This document shows positions 1-6,903 of a stretch of 16,301 bases of DNA, piece after piece. The notes beneath the pieces are model-generated. The model saw nothing but the letters and a program-made list of their open reading frames with translations, was not told the origin of the DNA and did not search any database. The stretch is from positions 1 through 16,301 of the forward strand of contig CAJXXO010000027.1 in the NCBI GenBank assembly GCA_913062655.1. The letters are read 5' to 3'. Both the position numbers and the translations under genes were made by a program. This DNA comes from an uncultured Bacteroidota bacterium (GTDB lineage: Bacteria; Bacteroidota; Bacteroidia; Chitinophagales; S012-47). Numbering within the stretch: position 1 is the first letter of the stretch; every line of letters begins with the position of its first letter.

Positions 1-298
1 TGTACTCGATGAGTCGCTCTACCAGTTCTTGCCGGGGGTCAATCTCGTTGCCCTCTTCGTCCAGTTCTTTGCGGGGCAGCAGCATCTTAGCCTTGATGCG
101 CATCAGTGTAGCCGCTACCAGAATAAACTCACTCGCCACCTCGATATTCATCTGCTGCAGGTGATGCAGGTACTCGAGAAAATCATCTGTGATTTTGGAG
201 ATCGGAATATCATAAATGTCCAGTTCGTCCCGTTCGATGAAGAACAGCAACAGGTCAAATGGACCCTCAAACTGCGGCAATTTGATCTCGTAGGTCAA
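1..298 (-). CDS. scpA: Segregation and condensation protein A (ScpA), N-terminal part, cut by window edge
   Basis: I translated this by hand from the minus strand; 99 codons are visible and the reading frame runs off the left edge without a stop. The product begins M(TTG)-TYEIKLPQFEGPFDLLLFF and continues with IERDELDIYDIPISKI, the classic N-terminal signature of kleisin-family ScpA, which bridges SMC heads with ScpB in chromosome condensation and segregation. A later IKAKMLLPRK segment is also typical. No ATG lies in frame near the start. I chose the TTG at 296-298 because homologues, as I recall them, start M-T/x-Y-E-I-K; the TTG at 329-331 is an alternative giving 11 extra residues. It is divergent from dxs. 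Family assignment is confident, the exact start is not. Confidence 0.9.
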   Translation of the reverse strand, partial: MTYEIKLPQFEGPFDLLLFFIERDELDIYDIPISKITDDFLEYLHHLQQMNIEVASEFILVAATLMRIKAKMLLPRKELDEEGNEIDPRQELVERLIEY

Positions 299-353
299 GT
301 GGTTAATAGCTTTGCGGTGGCCGAAACCCAAGTAATTTAAGCGCTCCGGCAAA

Positions 354-361
354 CAAAGATA
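354..361 (-). promoter_or_regulatory. Putative scpA promoter -7 element
   Basis: Read on the minus strand this is TATCTTTG, an exact match to the Bacteroidota -7 consensus TAnnTTTG. It lies about 55 bases upstream of the proposed scpA TTG start. I do not see a good TTTG-type -33 element at the usual 19-21 base spacing, so it is a one-box call. It overlaps a perfect inverted repeat, AAAGAT-AAA-ATCTTT, at 355-369. Confidence 0.4.
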
Positions 362-431
362 AAATCTTTAGTGTTAGGCGCCTGTCTCTAGATAAAAGCT
401 GATTGACAATGCTTTAGCGTAGGCGATTAGC

Positions 432-439
432 TATATTTG
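432..439 (+). promoter_or_regulatory. Putative dxs promoter -7 element
   Basis: TATATTTG matches the Bacteroidota -7 consensus TAnnTTTG exactly and lies 24 bases before the dxs ATG at 464, which predicts a short leader of about 18-20 bases. A TTGACA at 403-408 is 23 bases upstream and a TTTA at 413-416 is 15 upstream; neither is at the ideal -33 distance. With the scpA element on the other strand it accounts for the 165-bp divergent gap 299-463, in which I see nothing else coding. Confidence 0.45.
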
Positions 440-463
440 TTTTTTGGATGCAAACCAATCATT

Positions 464-2398
464 ATGCAGAGTCCTGAAATTCAGGCAGGTCCACTTTTAA
501 GTCAAATTGAAGTACCGGCTGATCTTAGACAACTTTCACAAGATCAATTGCAACAAGTTGTAGATGAGCTCCGGCAATTTATCATTGATGTGGTATCGAT
601 GCATGGCGGTCACTTTGGTGCCAGCCTGGGCGTGGTGGAGTTGACCACCGCTCTGCATTACGTATTTGATACGCCTACCGATCAAATCGTTTGGGATGTT
701 GGGCACCAAGCCTATGGACATAAAATCCTGACCGGACGAAGAAAGAATTTTCACACCAACCGTAAGTATAAGGGGTTGAGTGGTTTTCCGAAGCGCAAGG
801 AAAGTGAGTATGATACTTTTGGCGTAGGGCACTCCTCCACCTCCGTATCTGCTGCTGTAGGTATGGCGGTAGCCAATAAATACAAGAAGGACAATCGCCA
901 GCATGTAGCGGTAATCGGTGATGGTGCGATGACGGGTGGTATCGCCTTTGAAGGGTTGAACCATGCCGGGGTATCTGACACCGACATGCTGATTGTGCTG
1001 AACGATAACTGCATGTCCATCGACCCGAACGTAGGTGCCCTCAAAGAATACTTAACCGACATCACCGCTTCATCCGCCTACAATAAACTTCGTGATGACG
1101 TATGGCATCTGCTGGGCAAGCTGAGCAAGTTTGGCAAGAGCGCCCGCGACATTACTGCCAAGGTGGAACATGCCTTGAAGTCTACTATATCTAAGGAAAG
1201 TAACCTGTTTGAAAGCTTCAACCTCCGCTATTTCGGTCCTATCGATGGGCACGACATCAACCACCTGGTGAAAATCATGGAGGACATGAAGGAGATCAAA
1301 GGGCCAAAGCTCCTCCACGTGGTGACCATGAAGGGGAAAGGCTTCAAGCCGGCCGAAGAAGGCAACCCTACCCTGTGGCATGCACCAGGTGTGCAGTTTG
1401 ATAAGATCACTGGTGAGCTCTACAAAAAAGCCCCGGAAACACCACAGCCGCCAAAATACCAAGATGTATTTGGTCATTCCATTATTGAGTTGGCCAAAGA
1501 AAACGAAAAAATCATGGGCATTACGCCCGCTATGCCTACCGGCTCTTCCATGAAATATATGCTGGAAGAAATGCCGGATCGTGCCTTTGATGTGGGTATT
1601 GCCGAGCAGCATGCGGTAACCTTCAGTGCCGGACTGGCTACGCAAGGATTACGTCCGTTTTGCAACATCTATTCTTCATTCATGCAGCGGGCATATGATC
1701 AGGTCATTCACGATGTAGCCATTCAGGATTTGCCTGTCATCTTCTGCCTGGATCGCGCAGGGGTGGCCGGAGCAGATGGTCCTACCCATCATGGAGCCTA
1801 CGACTTAGCATACATGCGCTGCGTACCTAACATGATTGTGAGTGCCCCGATGAATGAACAGGAGCTCCGCAATCTTATGTTTACCGCTCAGGCGGATAGC
1901 CAGACCCATCCTTTTGTGATTCGCTACCCACGGGGTAAAGGGGTAATGCCAGCATGGCGTACGCCATTTGAAGCTGTACCGGTAGGCAAAGGCCGCAAGA
2001 TCAAAGACGGTGAGGAAGTAGCGATATTAACCCTTGGCCATCCGGGCAACTTTGCCGTAGAAGCTTGCAAAAACCTTTTGACAGAAGACCTACATCCGGC
2101 TCACTATGATATGCGCTTTGTCAAGCCGTTGGACGATGATTTGCTGCATGAAGTGTTTAGTCAATTCAATAAAATCATCACGGTAGAAGACGGTTGTATT
2201 CAAGGGGGTTTCGGCTCTGCCGTATTGGAGTGGATGGCCGATCATGGCTATTCGGCAGAAGTAAAACGACTCGGCATTCCAGATCGCATTGTAGAGCACG
2301 GCTCGCAGCAAGAATTATGGCGCGAATGTGAATACGATGCGCAGGCTATAGAATCCACTGTCCGCGCCATGGCAGGTGTAGCTGTTACCGTTAAATAA
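464..2398 (+). CDS. dxs: 1-deoxy-D-xylulose-5-phosphate synthase
   Basis: Condenses pyruvate and glyceraldehyde 3-phosphate to DXP with thiamine diphosphate, the first step of the MEP isoprenoid pathway (DXP also feeds thiamine and pyridoxal synthesis); cytosolic. The 644-residue product is close to the usual 620-640. The N-terminal domain has GGHFGASLGVVEL (48-60), the ThDP/Mg motif GDGAMTGG (152-159) with NDN at 180-182. The middle domain has IAEQHAVTFSAG with the catalytic Glu, and DRAGVAGADGPTHHG. A transketolase C-terminal domain follows. The frame is open upstream to a TTG at 437, but the ATG at 464 (MQSPEIQ) fits the family length and the promoter match. It is monocistronic: divergent from scpA and ended by a hairpin terminator 24 bases after the stop. 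Confidence 0.97.
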   Translation: MQSPEIQAGPLLSQIEVPADLRQLSQDQLQQVVDELRQFIIDVVSMHGGHFGASLGVVELTTALHYVFDTPTDQIVWDVGHQAYGHKILTGRRKNFHTNRKYKGLSGFPKRKESEYDTFGVGHSSTSVSAAVGMAVANKYKKDNRQHVAVIGDGAMTGGIAFEGLNHAGVSDTDMLIVLNDNCMSIDPNVGALKEYLTDITASSAYNKLRDDVWHLLGKLSKFGKSARDITAKVEHALKSTISKESNLFESFNLRYFGPIDGHDINHLVKIMEDMKEIKGPKLLHVVTMKGKGFKPAEEGNPTLWHAPGVQFDKITGELYKKAPETPQPPKYQDVFGHSIIELAKENEKIMGITPAMPTGSSMKYMLEEMPDRAFDVGIAEQHAVTFSAGLATQGLRPFCNIYSSFMQRAYDQVIHDVAIQDLPVIFCLDRAGVAGADGPTHHGAYDLAYMRCVPNMIVSAPMNEQELRNLMFTAQADSQTHPFVIRYPRGKGVMPAWRTPFEAVPVGKGRKIKDGEEVAILTLGHPGNFAVEACKNLLTEDLHPAHYDMRFVKPLDDDLLHEVFSQFNKIITVEDGCIQGGFGSAVLEWMADHGYSAEVKRLGIPDRIVEHGSQQELWRECEYDAQAIESTVRAMAGVAVTVK

Positions 2399-2421
2399 AA
2401 GTAGATATAAGCCGCCCAATA

Positions 2422-2457
2422 AAAAGCCCGATGGAAGTGAGGGACCATCGGGCTTTT
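2422..2457. terminator. Bidirectional intrinsic terminator between dxs and the Cys-rich gene
   Basis: A perfect 13-bp stem, AAAAGCCCGATGG (2422-2434) with CCATCGGGCTTTT (2445-2457), closes a 10-base loop. The A-rich left and T-rich right flanks let it work on both strands. It sits between the convergent ends of dxs (stop 2398) and the minus-strand operon (stop 2481). Confidence 0.88.
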
Positions 2458-2480
2458 GGTTAGGTTTAGTTGGCATTATT

Positions 2481-2822
2481 CTATTCAACGCCTTCTTCTT
2501 CGTTACTATTTTGGGCACGCATGCCTTTGCCTGCACAGCACCCCTTTCCTTTGGAGGCTTTATCTCCACCACAGCCTTTTTGGGCTTTCATGGCCTGGCC
2601 TTCCCCGTGGCCCTTACCGGCACAACCCTTGCCATTTTGGGCTTTCGCCTTATTGGCGCAACAGCCTTTCTTGGCTTTCGTAGCGCCAGGCATATCATCA
2701 GATACCATTTCTGGTTGAACCGCTTCGGTTTCTACGGGTTGGGGGGTGGCTTCTGCGGATTGGGCCATAGCGGTTGCCGCTACCATCATCATTACCACCA
2801 GACTTACCAGTACTCTTTTCAT
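2481..2822 (-). CDS. Small secreted Cys/Lys/Gly-rich protein, function unknown
   Basis: 113 residues if started at the ATG at 2820-2822, which leaves a one-base gap after the psd stop and gives a textbook signal peptide (MKRVLVSLVVMMMVAATAMA, cleavage near residue 20). An in-frame start at 2846 would overlap psd and put a charged stretch before the hydrophobic core. The mature protein has an acidic/proline stretch (about 24-45), then a low-complexity basic tail with six cysteines: CC 54-55, C67, C84, CC 95-96. They sit in repeated units like KKGCCANK, GKGCAGKG, QKGCGGDK and GKGCCAGKG, and the protein ends EEEGVE. I know no named family for it. A periplasmic or surface metal- or thiol-binding role is possible but is a guess. 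It is the last gene of the minus-strand operon. Confidence 0.78.
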   Translation of the reverse strand: MKRVLVSLVVMMMVAATAMAQSAEATPQPVETEAVQPEMVSDDMPGATKAKKGCCANKAKAQNGKGCAGKGHGEGQAMKAQKGCGGDKASKGKGCCAGKGMRAQNSNEEEGVE

Positions 2823-2823
2823 G

Positions 2824-3492
2824 TTATGTATTTTTTCGTGTTGCAATTATCGTTTGGTTGGCTTTTACGGCTTGTCCGAGCTGCACATTCACCTCTACAT
2901 TGAGCGGTAACAGCACGTCAACCCGACTACCAAATTTAATAAATCCCAGCTCGTCACCTTGCTCTATTACGTCACCCAGTTCAACATAGTTTCGAATTCT
3001 GCGCGCCATGGCTCCGGCAATTTGCCGTACCAGCACCGGTACCTGCTCATGCAAAATGGCCACCGATAGCCGCTCATTCAGTTCACTCGACTTTGGATGC
3101 CAGGCGACCAGGTATTTTCCGGGGTAGTATTTTTTGTACACCACAGGGCCGCTTACCGGCACTTTGTTGAAGTGCACATTGAAGGGGGACATGAAGATGG
3201 ATACTTGCATTCTTCTATCCCCAAAATACTCTGCATGGTCCACTTCTTCTATCACTACCACCTTTCCATCGGCCGGAGCGAAGACTGCATCCTCGTTGGC
3301 TACCAGTTTTCGCCTGGGGTTGCGAAAAAAGCTAATGACCCACAACCATATCAGGACAATGACTACGGCCAGACCATACACCACAGGAGGAAGGGTATCC
3401 CAAAGAAGCTGATAAAACAGCATGAGAAACAATGCAGCCAGGAGTGTGGCCACCGAAATGGGCCCCACGCCCTCTCTGTGAATTCGAAGCAT
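2824..3492 (-). CDS. psd: Phosphatidylserine decarboxylase (archaeal-type/short PSD)
   Basis: Decarboxylates phosphatidylserine to phosphatidylethanolamine at the inner membrane, with a pyruvoyl group made by self-cleavage. The 222-residue product is of the short PSD class. Two hydrophobic segments lie at about 11-56, then RNPRR (58-62), FAPADGKVV (71-79), the core block IFMSPFNVHFNKVPVSG (99-115), WHPKSSELNE, and the cleavage site FGS (187-189), where Ser189 should become the pyruvoyl group. Family members usually have LGS-T here; the GS pair is kept. The gene lies 6 bases after gdhA and one base before the Cys-rich gene. It shares the operon with cdsA, which makes the CDP-diacylglycerol that feeds phosphatidylserine synthesis; no pssA is visible in the window. 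Confidence 0.95.
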   Translation of the reverse strand: MLRIHREGVGPISVATLLAALFLMLFYQLLWDTLPPVVYGLAVVIVLIWLWVISFFRNPRRKLVANEDAVFAPADGKVVVIEEVDHAEYFGDRRMQVSIFMSPFNVHFNKVPVSGPVVYKKYYPGKYLVAWHPKSSELNERLSVAILHEQVPVLVRQIAGAMARRIRNYVELGDVIEQGDELGFIKFGSRVDVLLPLNVEVNVQLGQAVKANQTIIATRKNT

Positions 3493-3498
3493 ATACGA

Positions 3499-4872
3499 CT
3501 ATACGATACCTTGTGCCAACATGGCGTCCGCTACCTTAACGAACCCGGCAATATTAGCACCTTTTACGTAATCTACACCATCTTTTTCTTTTCCATAGGC
3601 CACACAGTTGTCGTGTATGCTACGCATAATGCTGCGTAATTTTTCATCCACTTCTTCACCACTCCAGCTCAGGCGAAGGCTATTCTGCGACATCTCCAGG
3701 CCACTCACGGCTACGCCACCGGCATTGCTGGCCTTACCAGGTCCATACAATACCTTACTATGCTGGAATATTTCTATCGCCTCAGGGGTACAAGGCATAT
3801 TGGCGCCCTCGCTTACCGCTTGCAGTCCGTTCTTGCAAAGTGTTTTGGCGTGTTTTTCATTTAATTCATTCTGCGTAGCACTAGGAAAAGCCAGTTCAGC
3901 AGATACGCCCCATGGTGTTTTCCCCGCATAATAGTCGAGGCCGAATTGTTCTGCATACTCATATATGCGACCGCGCTTTACATTTTTCAGGTCCATCAGG
4001 TAGTTCCACTTCTCCTCGTCCATGCCATCTTTATCGTACACAAAGCCACCAGAGTCGGAAACGGTCAGCACTTTGCCGCCCAGTTCCATGATCTTTTTGG
4101 CCGTGTATTGGGCTACATTGCCCGAGCCGGAAATGATACACTTTTTGTCTTTGATCGATTCGCCACGGGTAAGCAGCATTTCATGGGTAAAATACACACT
4201 GCCAAACCCAGTAGCCTCCGGGCGCATGTAGCTGCCACCATATTCCATACCCTTACCGGTAAGTACGCCCGTAAATTCATTGCGGATCTTTTTGTATTGC
4301 CCATAGAGAAATCCGATCTCCCGGCTGCCCACACCAATGTCACCGGCCGGCACATCAGTATCAGGCCCTATATGGCGTTGCAGTTCGGTCATAAAGCTTT
4401 GGCAAAACCGCATTACTTCTCCATCCGATTTACCTTTGGGGTCAAAGTCAGCTCCCCCTTTTCCTCCGCCCATTGGCAATGTGGTCAGGCTATTTTTAAA
4501 TACCTGTTCAAAAGCCAGGAACTTGAGTACGCTCAGGTTTACACTCGGGTGGAAGCGAAGGCCGCCTTTGTAAGGGCCAATGGCGCTGTTCATTTCAATG
4601 CGATAGCCTCTATTTACCTGCACTTCTCCTTTATCATTTACCCACGGCACCCGAAACATAACCACACGCTCTGGTTCTACCATCCTATGCAATACCCGGT
4701 GCTGTACATAGTGCGGATAGTCTTGTATGTAGGGCAATACGCTAGCGGCTACTTCATGCACCGCCTGTAGAAATTCTGTTTCATGCGGATTACGCTTTTC
4801 TACGTATTGCATAAACTCCTCTACCGCCTTTTGCTCGTTGATCTTGACTGGGGATTGTGTTGTGGTTTGCAT
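3499..4872 (-). CDS. gdhA: Glutamate dehydrogenase, hexameric class I (probably NADP-dependent)
   Basis: Interconverts 2-oxoglutarate plus ammonium and glutamate. The 457 residues fit the hexameric bacterial class (about 445-450). Seen in order: substrate-domain block RGYRIEMNSAIGPYKGGLRF (88-107), PMGGGKGGADFDPKGKSD (133-150) holding the catalytic-site lysines, PAGDIGVGSREIGFLYGQY (175-193) with the catalytic Asp, the dinucleotide-binding SGSGNVAQYTAKK (248-260), and SNAGGVAVSGLEMSQN near the C-terminus. NADP preference is inferred from overall similarity to the GdhA type, not from a decisive residue. It sits 18 bases after cdsA and 6 before psd, so it is probably co-transcribed with two phospholipid genes, an unexpected neighbourhood. 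Confidence 0.96.
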   Translation of the reverse strand: MQTTTQSPVKINEQKAVEEFMQYVEKRNPHETEFLQAVHEVAASVLPYIQDYPHYVQHRVLHRMVEPERVVMFRVPWVNDKGEVQVNRGYRIEMNSAIGPYKGGLRFHPSVNLSVLKFLAFEQVFKNSLTTLPMGGGKGGADFDPKGKSDGEVMRFCQSFMTELQRHIGPDTDVPAGDIGVGSREIGFLYGQYKKIRNEFTGVLTGKGMEYGGSYMRPEATGFGSVYFTHEMLLTRGESIKDKKCIISGSGNVAQYTAKKIMELGGKVLTVSDSGGFVYDKDGMDEEKWNYLMDLKNVKRGRIYEYAEQFGLDYYAGKTPWGVSAELAFPSATQNELNEKHAKTLCKNGLQAVSEGANMPCTPEAIEIFQHSKVLYGPGKASNAGGVAVSGLEMSQNSLRLSWSGEEVDEKLRSIMRSIHDNCVAYGKEKDGVDYVKGANIAGFVKVADAMLAQGIV

Positions 4873-4890
4873 ACTATGGGTTTTTTATGG

Positions 4891-5715
4891 TCAGTTCAGC
4901 AATAGATACATGACAAAGAAAGGAATGGACATCAATAGCGCATCAAAGCGATCGAGAAGGCCCCCATGACCCGGCAGTAGCTGACCGGAGTCTTTTACGG
5001 CTACACTGCGCTTAATCATAGATTCCACTAAATCACCCAAAGTGCCAAAAACGACCACAATACCGGCTAGAATAAACCAGTCGACTAAAGATCGTAATTG
5101 AAACCATTGAAAAATCAGATAACCCGCCAACATGGCGGCTAAGGCCCCTCCTAGGAAGCCTTCAATGGTTTTCTTGGGAGAAATGCGCTCCATTAATTTG
5201 TGTTTCCCAATGAGCCGACCGGTAAAATAGGCAAAGACATCATTGGTGACGACCAATATCAGCAACCCGATTATCCATTCAGGTTGGTAGTGTTGGTTTT
5301 CATGTGCAATAAACATCATAATTCCCAAAGGAACGGTGATGTATATCAACCCGGTAAGGTTTATACTGAATTGTTGTACAGGTTGTTGAGCACCCCCGAA
5401 TAGTTCCAGTATCAGCAATAGGGGTAAGGCGGCCAGAAATACCAGCAGCAAGGCTATTGGTATATCGCCCCGGGCGGTTAGGATAAGCAGTACCAGCATA
5501 GCGGCACCCAGCACTTGACGGACCAGGTTCATCAGTCCTTGCCGGTGACCGGTATAGGCCACCTGGCTACCCATCAATTGAAAAAACTCATACAGCATGA
5601 TGCTGTTCAGCACCACCACCAACCCGTAAAAGGACCAGGGGCTAAACCAGATAGCGCCCACCCCCACTATAGCGAAAATGAATGCTGTGACGGCCCGCGT
5701 CCATAAGTCTCTCAT
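4891..5715 (-). CDS. cdsA: Phosphatidate cytidylyltransferase (CDP-diacylglycerol synthase)
   Basis: Makes CDP-diacylglycerol from phosphatidate and CTP, the branch point of bacterial phospholipid synthesis; integral membrane protein. The 274 residues contain about seven hydrophobic segments. Family motifs are clear: TNDVFAYFTGRLIGKHKL (157-174), SPKKTIEGFLGG (179-190) and the CDS signature from about 231 to 257 (SMIKRSVAVKDSG, then LPGHGGLLDRFDAL), with the expected K, D, PGHGG and DR-D residues all present. The ATG overlaps the stop of the upstream DUF2007 gene by four bases (ATGA), which suggests translational coupling. gdhA follows after 18 bases and psd after that. Confidence 0.96.
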   Translation of the reverse strand: MRDLWTRAVTAFIFAIVGVGAIWFSPWSFYGLVVVLNSIMLYEFFQLMGSQVAYTGHRQGLMNLVRQVLGAAMLVLLILTARGDIPIALLLVFLAALPLLLILELFGGAQQPVQQFSINLTGLIYITVPLGIMMFIAHENQHYQPEWIIGLLILVVTNDVFAYFTGRLIGKHKLMERISPKKTIEGFLGGALAAMLAGYLIFQWFQLRSLVDWFILAGIVVVFGTLGDLVESMIKRSVAVKDSGQLLPGHGGLLDRFDALLMSIPFFVMYLLLN

Positions 5716-5921
5716 GAAGCACTCTTTTGGATGAGATGGCTGGCACGTAATGCGTGGTCTTTGAGGGTATACAATTCGATGTCGCCAAATCCGTAGGCCG
5801 TATCTTTTTTGTTCAGCATCGTACAGGGAATGTCGTGTTCCTCAAGCATGGATTGAAGTAGAGCAGCAAGGTGCTCCTGCGAAGTGGTGTAGATCTTTAC
5901 CCAGTCATCATTCGACTTCAT
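5712..5921 (-). CDS. DUF2007 family small protein (putative signal-transducing protein)
   Basis: 69 residues starting MKSNDDWVKIYTT. The fold pattern WVKIYTTSQEHLAALLQSML, then EHDIPCTMLNKKD, then GDIELYTLKDHALRASHLI, is the DUF2007 pattern (beta-alpha-beta-beta-alpha; helix that scans for 'the lowest-level subunit', then a short 'IP-ML-NKKD' strand). The family is small, cytosolic and without an established reaction; 'signal-transducing' is a database label. I chose the ATG at 5919-5921; an upstream in-frame start at 5978 would lie entirely inside the CPBP gene and add non-family sequence. It overlaps the end of the CPBP gene by 14 bases and the start of cdsA by four, so the three are tightly coupled. 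Its position ahead of cdsA gives no proof of a lipid role. Confidence 0.85.
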   Translation of the reverse strand: MKSNDDWVKIYTTSQEHLAALLQSMLEEHDIPCTMLNKKDTAYGFGDIELYTLKDHALRASHLIQKSAS

Positions 5922-6819
5922 TCGGTAGGTGACGTTTTGCAGTCCATCGGAAAAGTAGCAAAAATCCAACAAAGGCAAGACTGCCTGTAATCAATGCGGG
6001 CATAGGCAATTGCTGCTCCGGAGCCAGCAGCTCGGTAGTTCCGCCTTCCGGCAAAAAGAAATAGGCCATCACAATCACCCAGGCATTGTTGAAAAAGTGG
6101 GCTATGATCGGATACCAGAGATTGCGCGACCACAGATACAGGTAGCCCAGTGCCGCGCCCAGCAACAATCGTGGCAAAAAGAAAAAGACCTGAAAGTGGA
6201 AAAGGCTAAAAATGGCGGCAGCAGTCCACACGGCCAGATGAGGTCGTTTCAGCCAATTTTCGATCAGTTTTTGAAAGCCCCCTCGAAAGATTAATTCCTC
6301 CCCCACCGCAGGTAGGACCGCTACAACCAGCATGGTCAACAGCATATGGCCAAAAGATTGAAAATTGAGCAGCGCTTCGTATCCGGCCTGCACATCTTGA
6401 TTGCTGCTGCGCAACCACTCTCCTACCGGGCCCCAATTATCTGGAATAGTGATTTGTTGGTTCCACTCACTGGTGAGGGTAATGAGCGACTGACTGAAAA
6501 ACAGCACCAAAACAGCCAATACCGCCAGCCGAACATTGAAGGCCCTTCGTAAGCCATAAAATGACCAGGGCGACCGATTTTGCATCCATACGAAAATGAG
6601 GGCCGGTAGCACAAACGCCCCCAGTGCACTAAACGCCTGTACCCACAAAAAAGCATACGGATGGGCCGACTGATCGGCCAGGGAGCGCGTAAAAGTGGAC
6701 AAATCCCCTACATCAAACAGGACCACCGCCAACAAGGCACCGATGGTACCCATTACGGCACCCAATAGTAATACCATCCCCAACAAGAGGAGGATTTGCA
6801 TGAAAGGTCGTAACACCAT
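5908..6819 (-). CDS. CPBP-family intramembrane protein (CAAX protease-like/abortive infection family)
   Basis: 303 residues with about eight hydrophobic segments. The family's three motifs are intact: EELIFRG (174-180) supplying the Glu-Glu and Arg, FSLFHF (204-209) supplying His208, and AHFFNNAW (240-247) supplying His241 and Asn245. The family covers eukaryotic Rce1-like prenyl-protein endopeptidases and many bacterial membrane proteins, some linked to bacteriocin self-immunity; bacterial substrates are mostly unknown, and the bacterium lacks an evident CAAX substrate here. It is the first gene of the operon leading through DUF2007 to cdsA, gdhA and psd. Start at ATG 6817-6819 puts the first transmembrane helix right at the N-terminus; an ATG seven codons in is a possible alternative. 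Catalytic residues are complete, so an active enzyme is plausible. Confidence 0.93.
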   Translation of the reverse strand: MVLRPFMQILLLLGMVLLLGAVMGTIGALLAVVLFDVGDLSTFTRSLADQSAHPYAFLWVQAFSALGAFVLPALIFVWMQNRSPWSFYGLRRAFNVRLAVLAVLVLFFSQSLITLTSEWNQQITIPDNWGPVGEWLRSSNQDVQAGYEALLNFQSFGHMLLTMLVVAVLPAVGEELIFRGGFQKLIENWLKRPHLAVWTAAAIFSLFHFQVFFFLPRLLLGAALGYLYLWSRNLWYPIIAHFFNNAWVIVMAYFFLPEGGTTELLAPEQQLPMPALITGSLAFVGFLLLFRWTAKRHLPNEVE

Positions 6820-6841
6820 TAGCCAACCGCCTTAAAATCAA

Positions 6842-6849
6842 TAATTTTG
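6842..6849 (+). promoter_or_regulatory. Putative dusB promoter -7 element, with overlapping inverted repeat
   Basis: TAATTTTG matches TAnnTTTG exactly and lies about 55 bases before the dusB ATG. It overlaps a perfect inverted repeat TTTTGC-AAC-GCAAAA (6845-6859), which may be an operator or chance. No convincing -33 box. The whole CPBP/dusB divergent gap is only 84 bases (6820-6903). I see no clear -7 box for the CPBP direction. Confidence 0.4.
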
Positions 6850-6862
6850 CAACGCAAAACCA

Positions 6863-6880
6863 GCTACCGTTGTTGGTAGC
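6863..6880 (+). other. Small perfect hairpin in the predicted dusB leader
   Basis: GCTACC (6863-6868), loop GTTGTT, GGTAGC (6875-6880): a six-bp perfect stem with a six-base loop. It begins about seven bases after the predicted start of transcription and ends 23 bases before the dusB ATG. Not followed by a T-run, so it is not a terminator. It could stabilise the leader or bind a protein, or be chance. Confidence 0.35.
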
Positions 6881-6903
6881 TTACCTTAAAAAGGGTATTG
6901 CGC

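Noticed and set aside
355..369. AAAGAT-AAA-ATCTTT as a terminator between scpA and dxs
   Set aside because: Genes diverge here, so no transcript ends at this point, and the AT-rich six-bp stem is too weak; it overlaps the scpA -7 box instead.
1070..1645. 191-codon minus-strand open frame within dxs
   Set aside because: dxs is unbroken and has all its motifs; the opposite reading resembles no family.
2823..2846. Earlier start at 2846 for the Cys-rich gene (MQHEKIHN…)
   Set aside because: Would overlap psd and place a charged stretch before the signal peptide; ATG at 2822 gives a standard signal peptide and follows the psd stop by one base.
2511..2903. Plus-strand open frame across the Cys-rich gene and the end of psd
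   Set aside because: Its Phe/Gly/Leu richness is the mirror of the Lys/Gly/Cys repeats; it spans two genes and lacks a plausible start.
3946..4770. 274-codon plus-strand open frame opposite gdhA
   Set aside because: Lies entirely within gdhA, whose motifs are all intact; no family resemblance in the translated product.
5922..5978. Earlier start at 5978 for the DUF2007 gene
   Set aside because: Adds 19 residues lying inside the CPBP gene and foreign to the family; MKSNDDW start matches the domain.
5908..6819. CPBP protein as part of a bacteriocin immunity or abortive infection system
   Set aside because: No bacteriocin, toxin or defence gene nearby; the neighbours are cdsA and psd, so a defence role is not supported.
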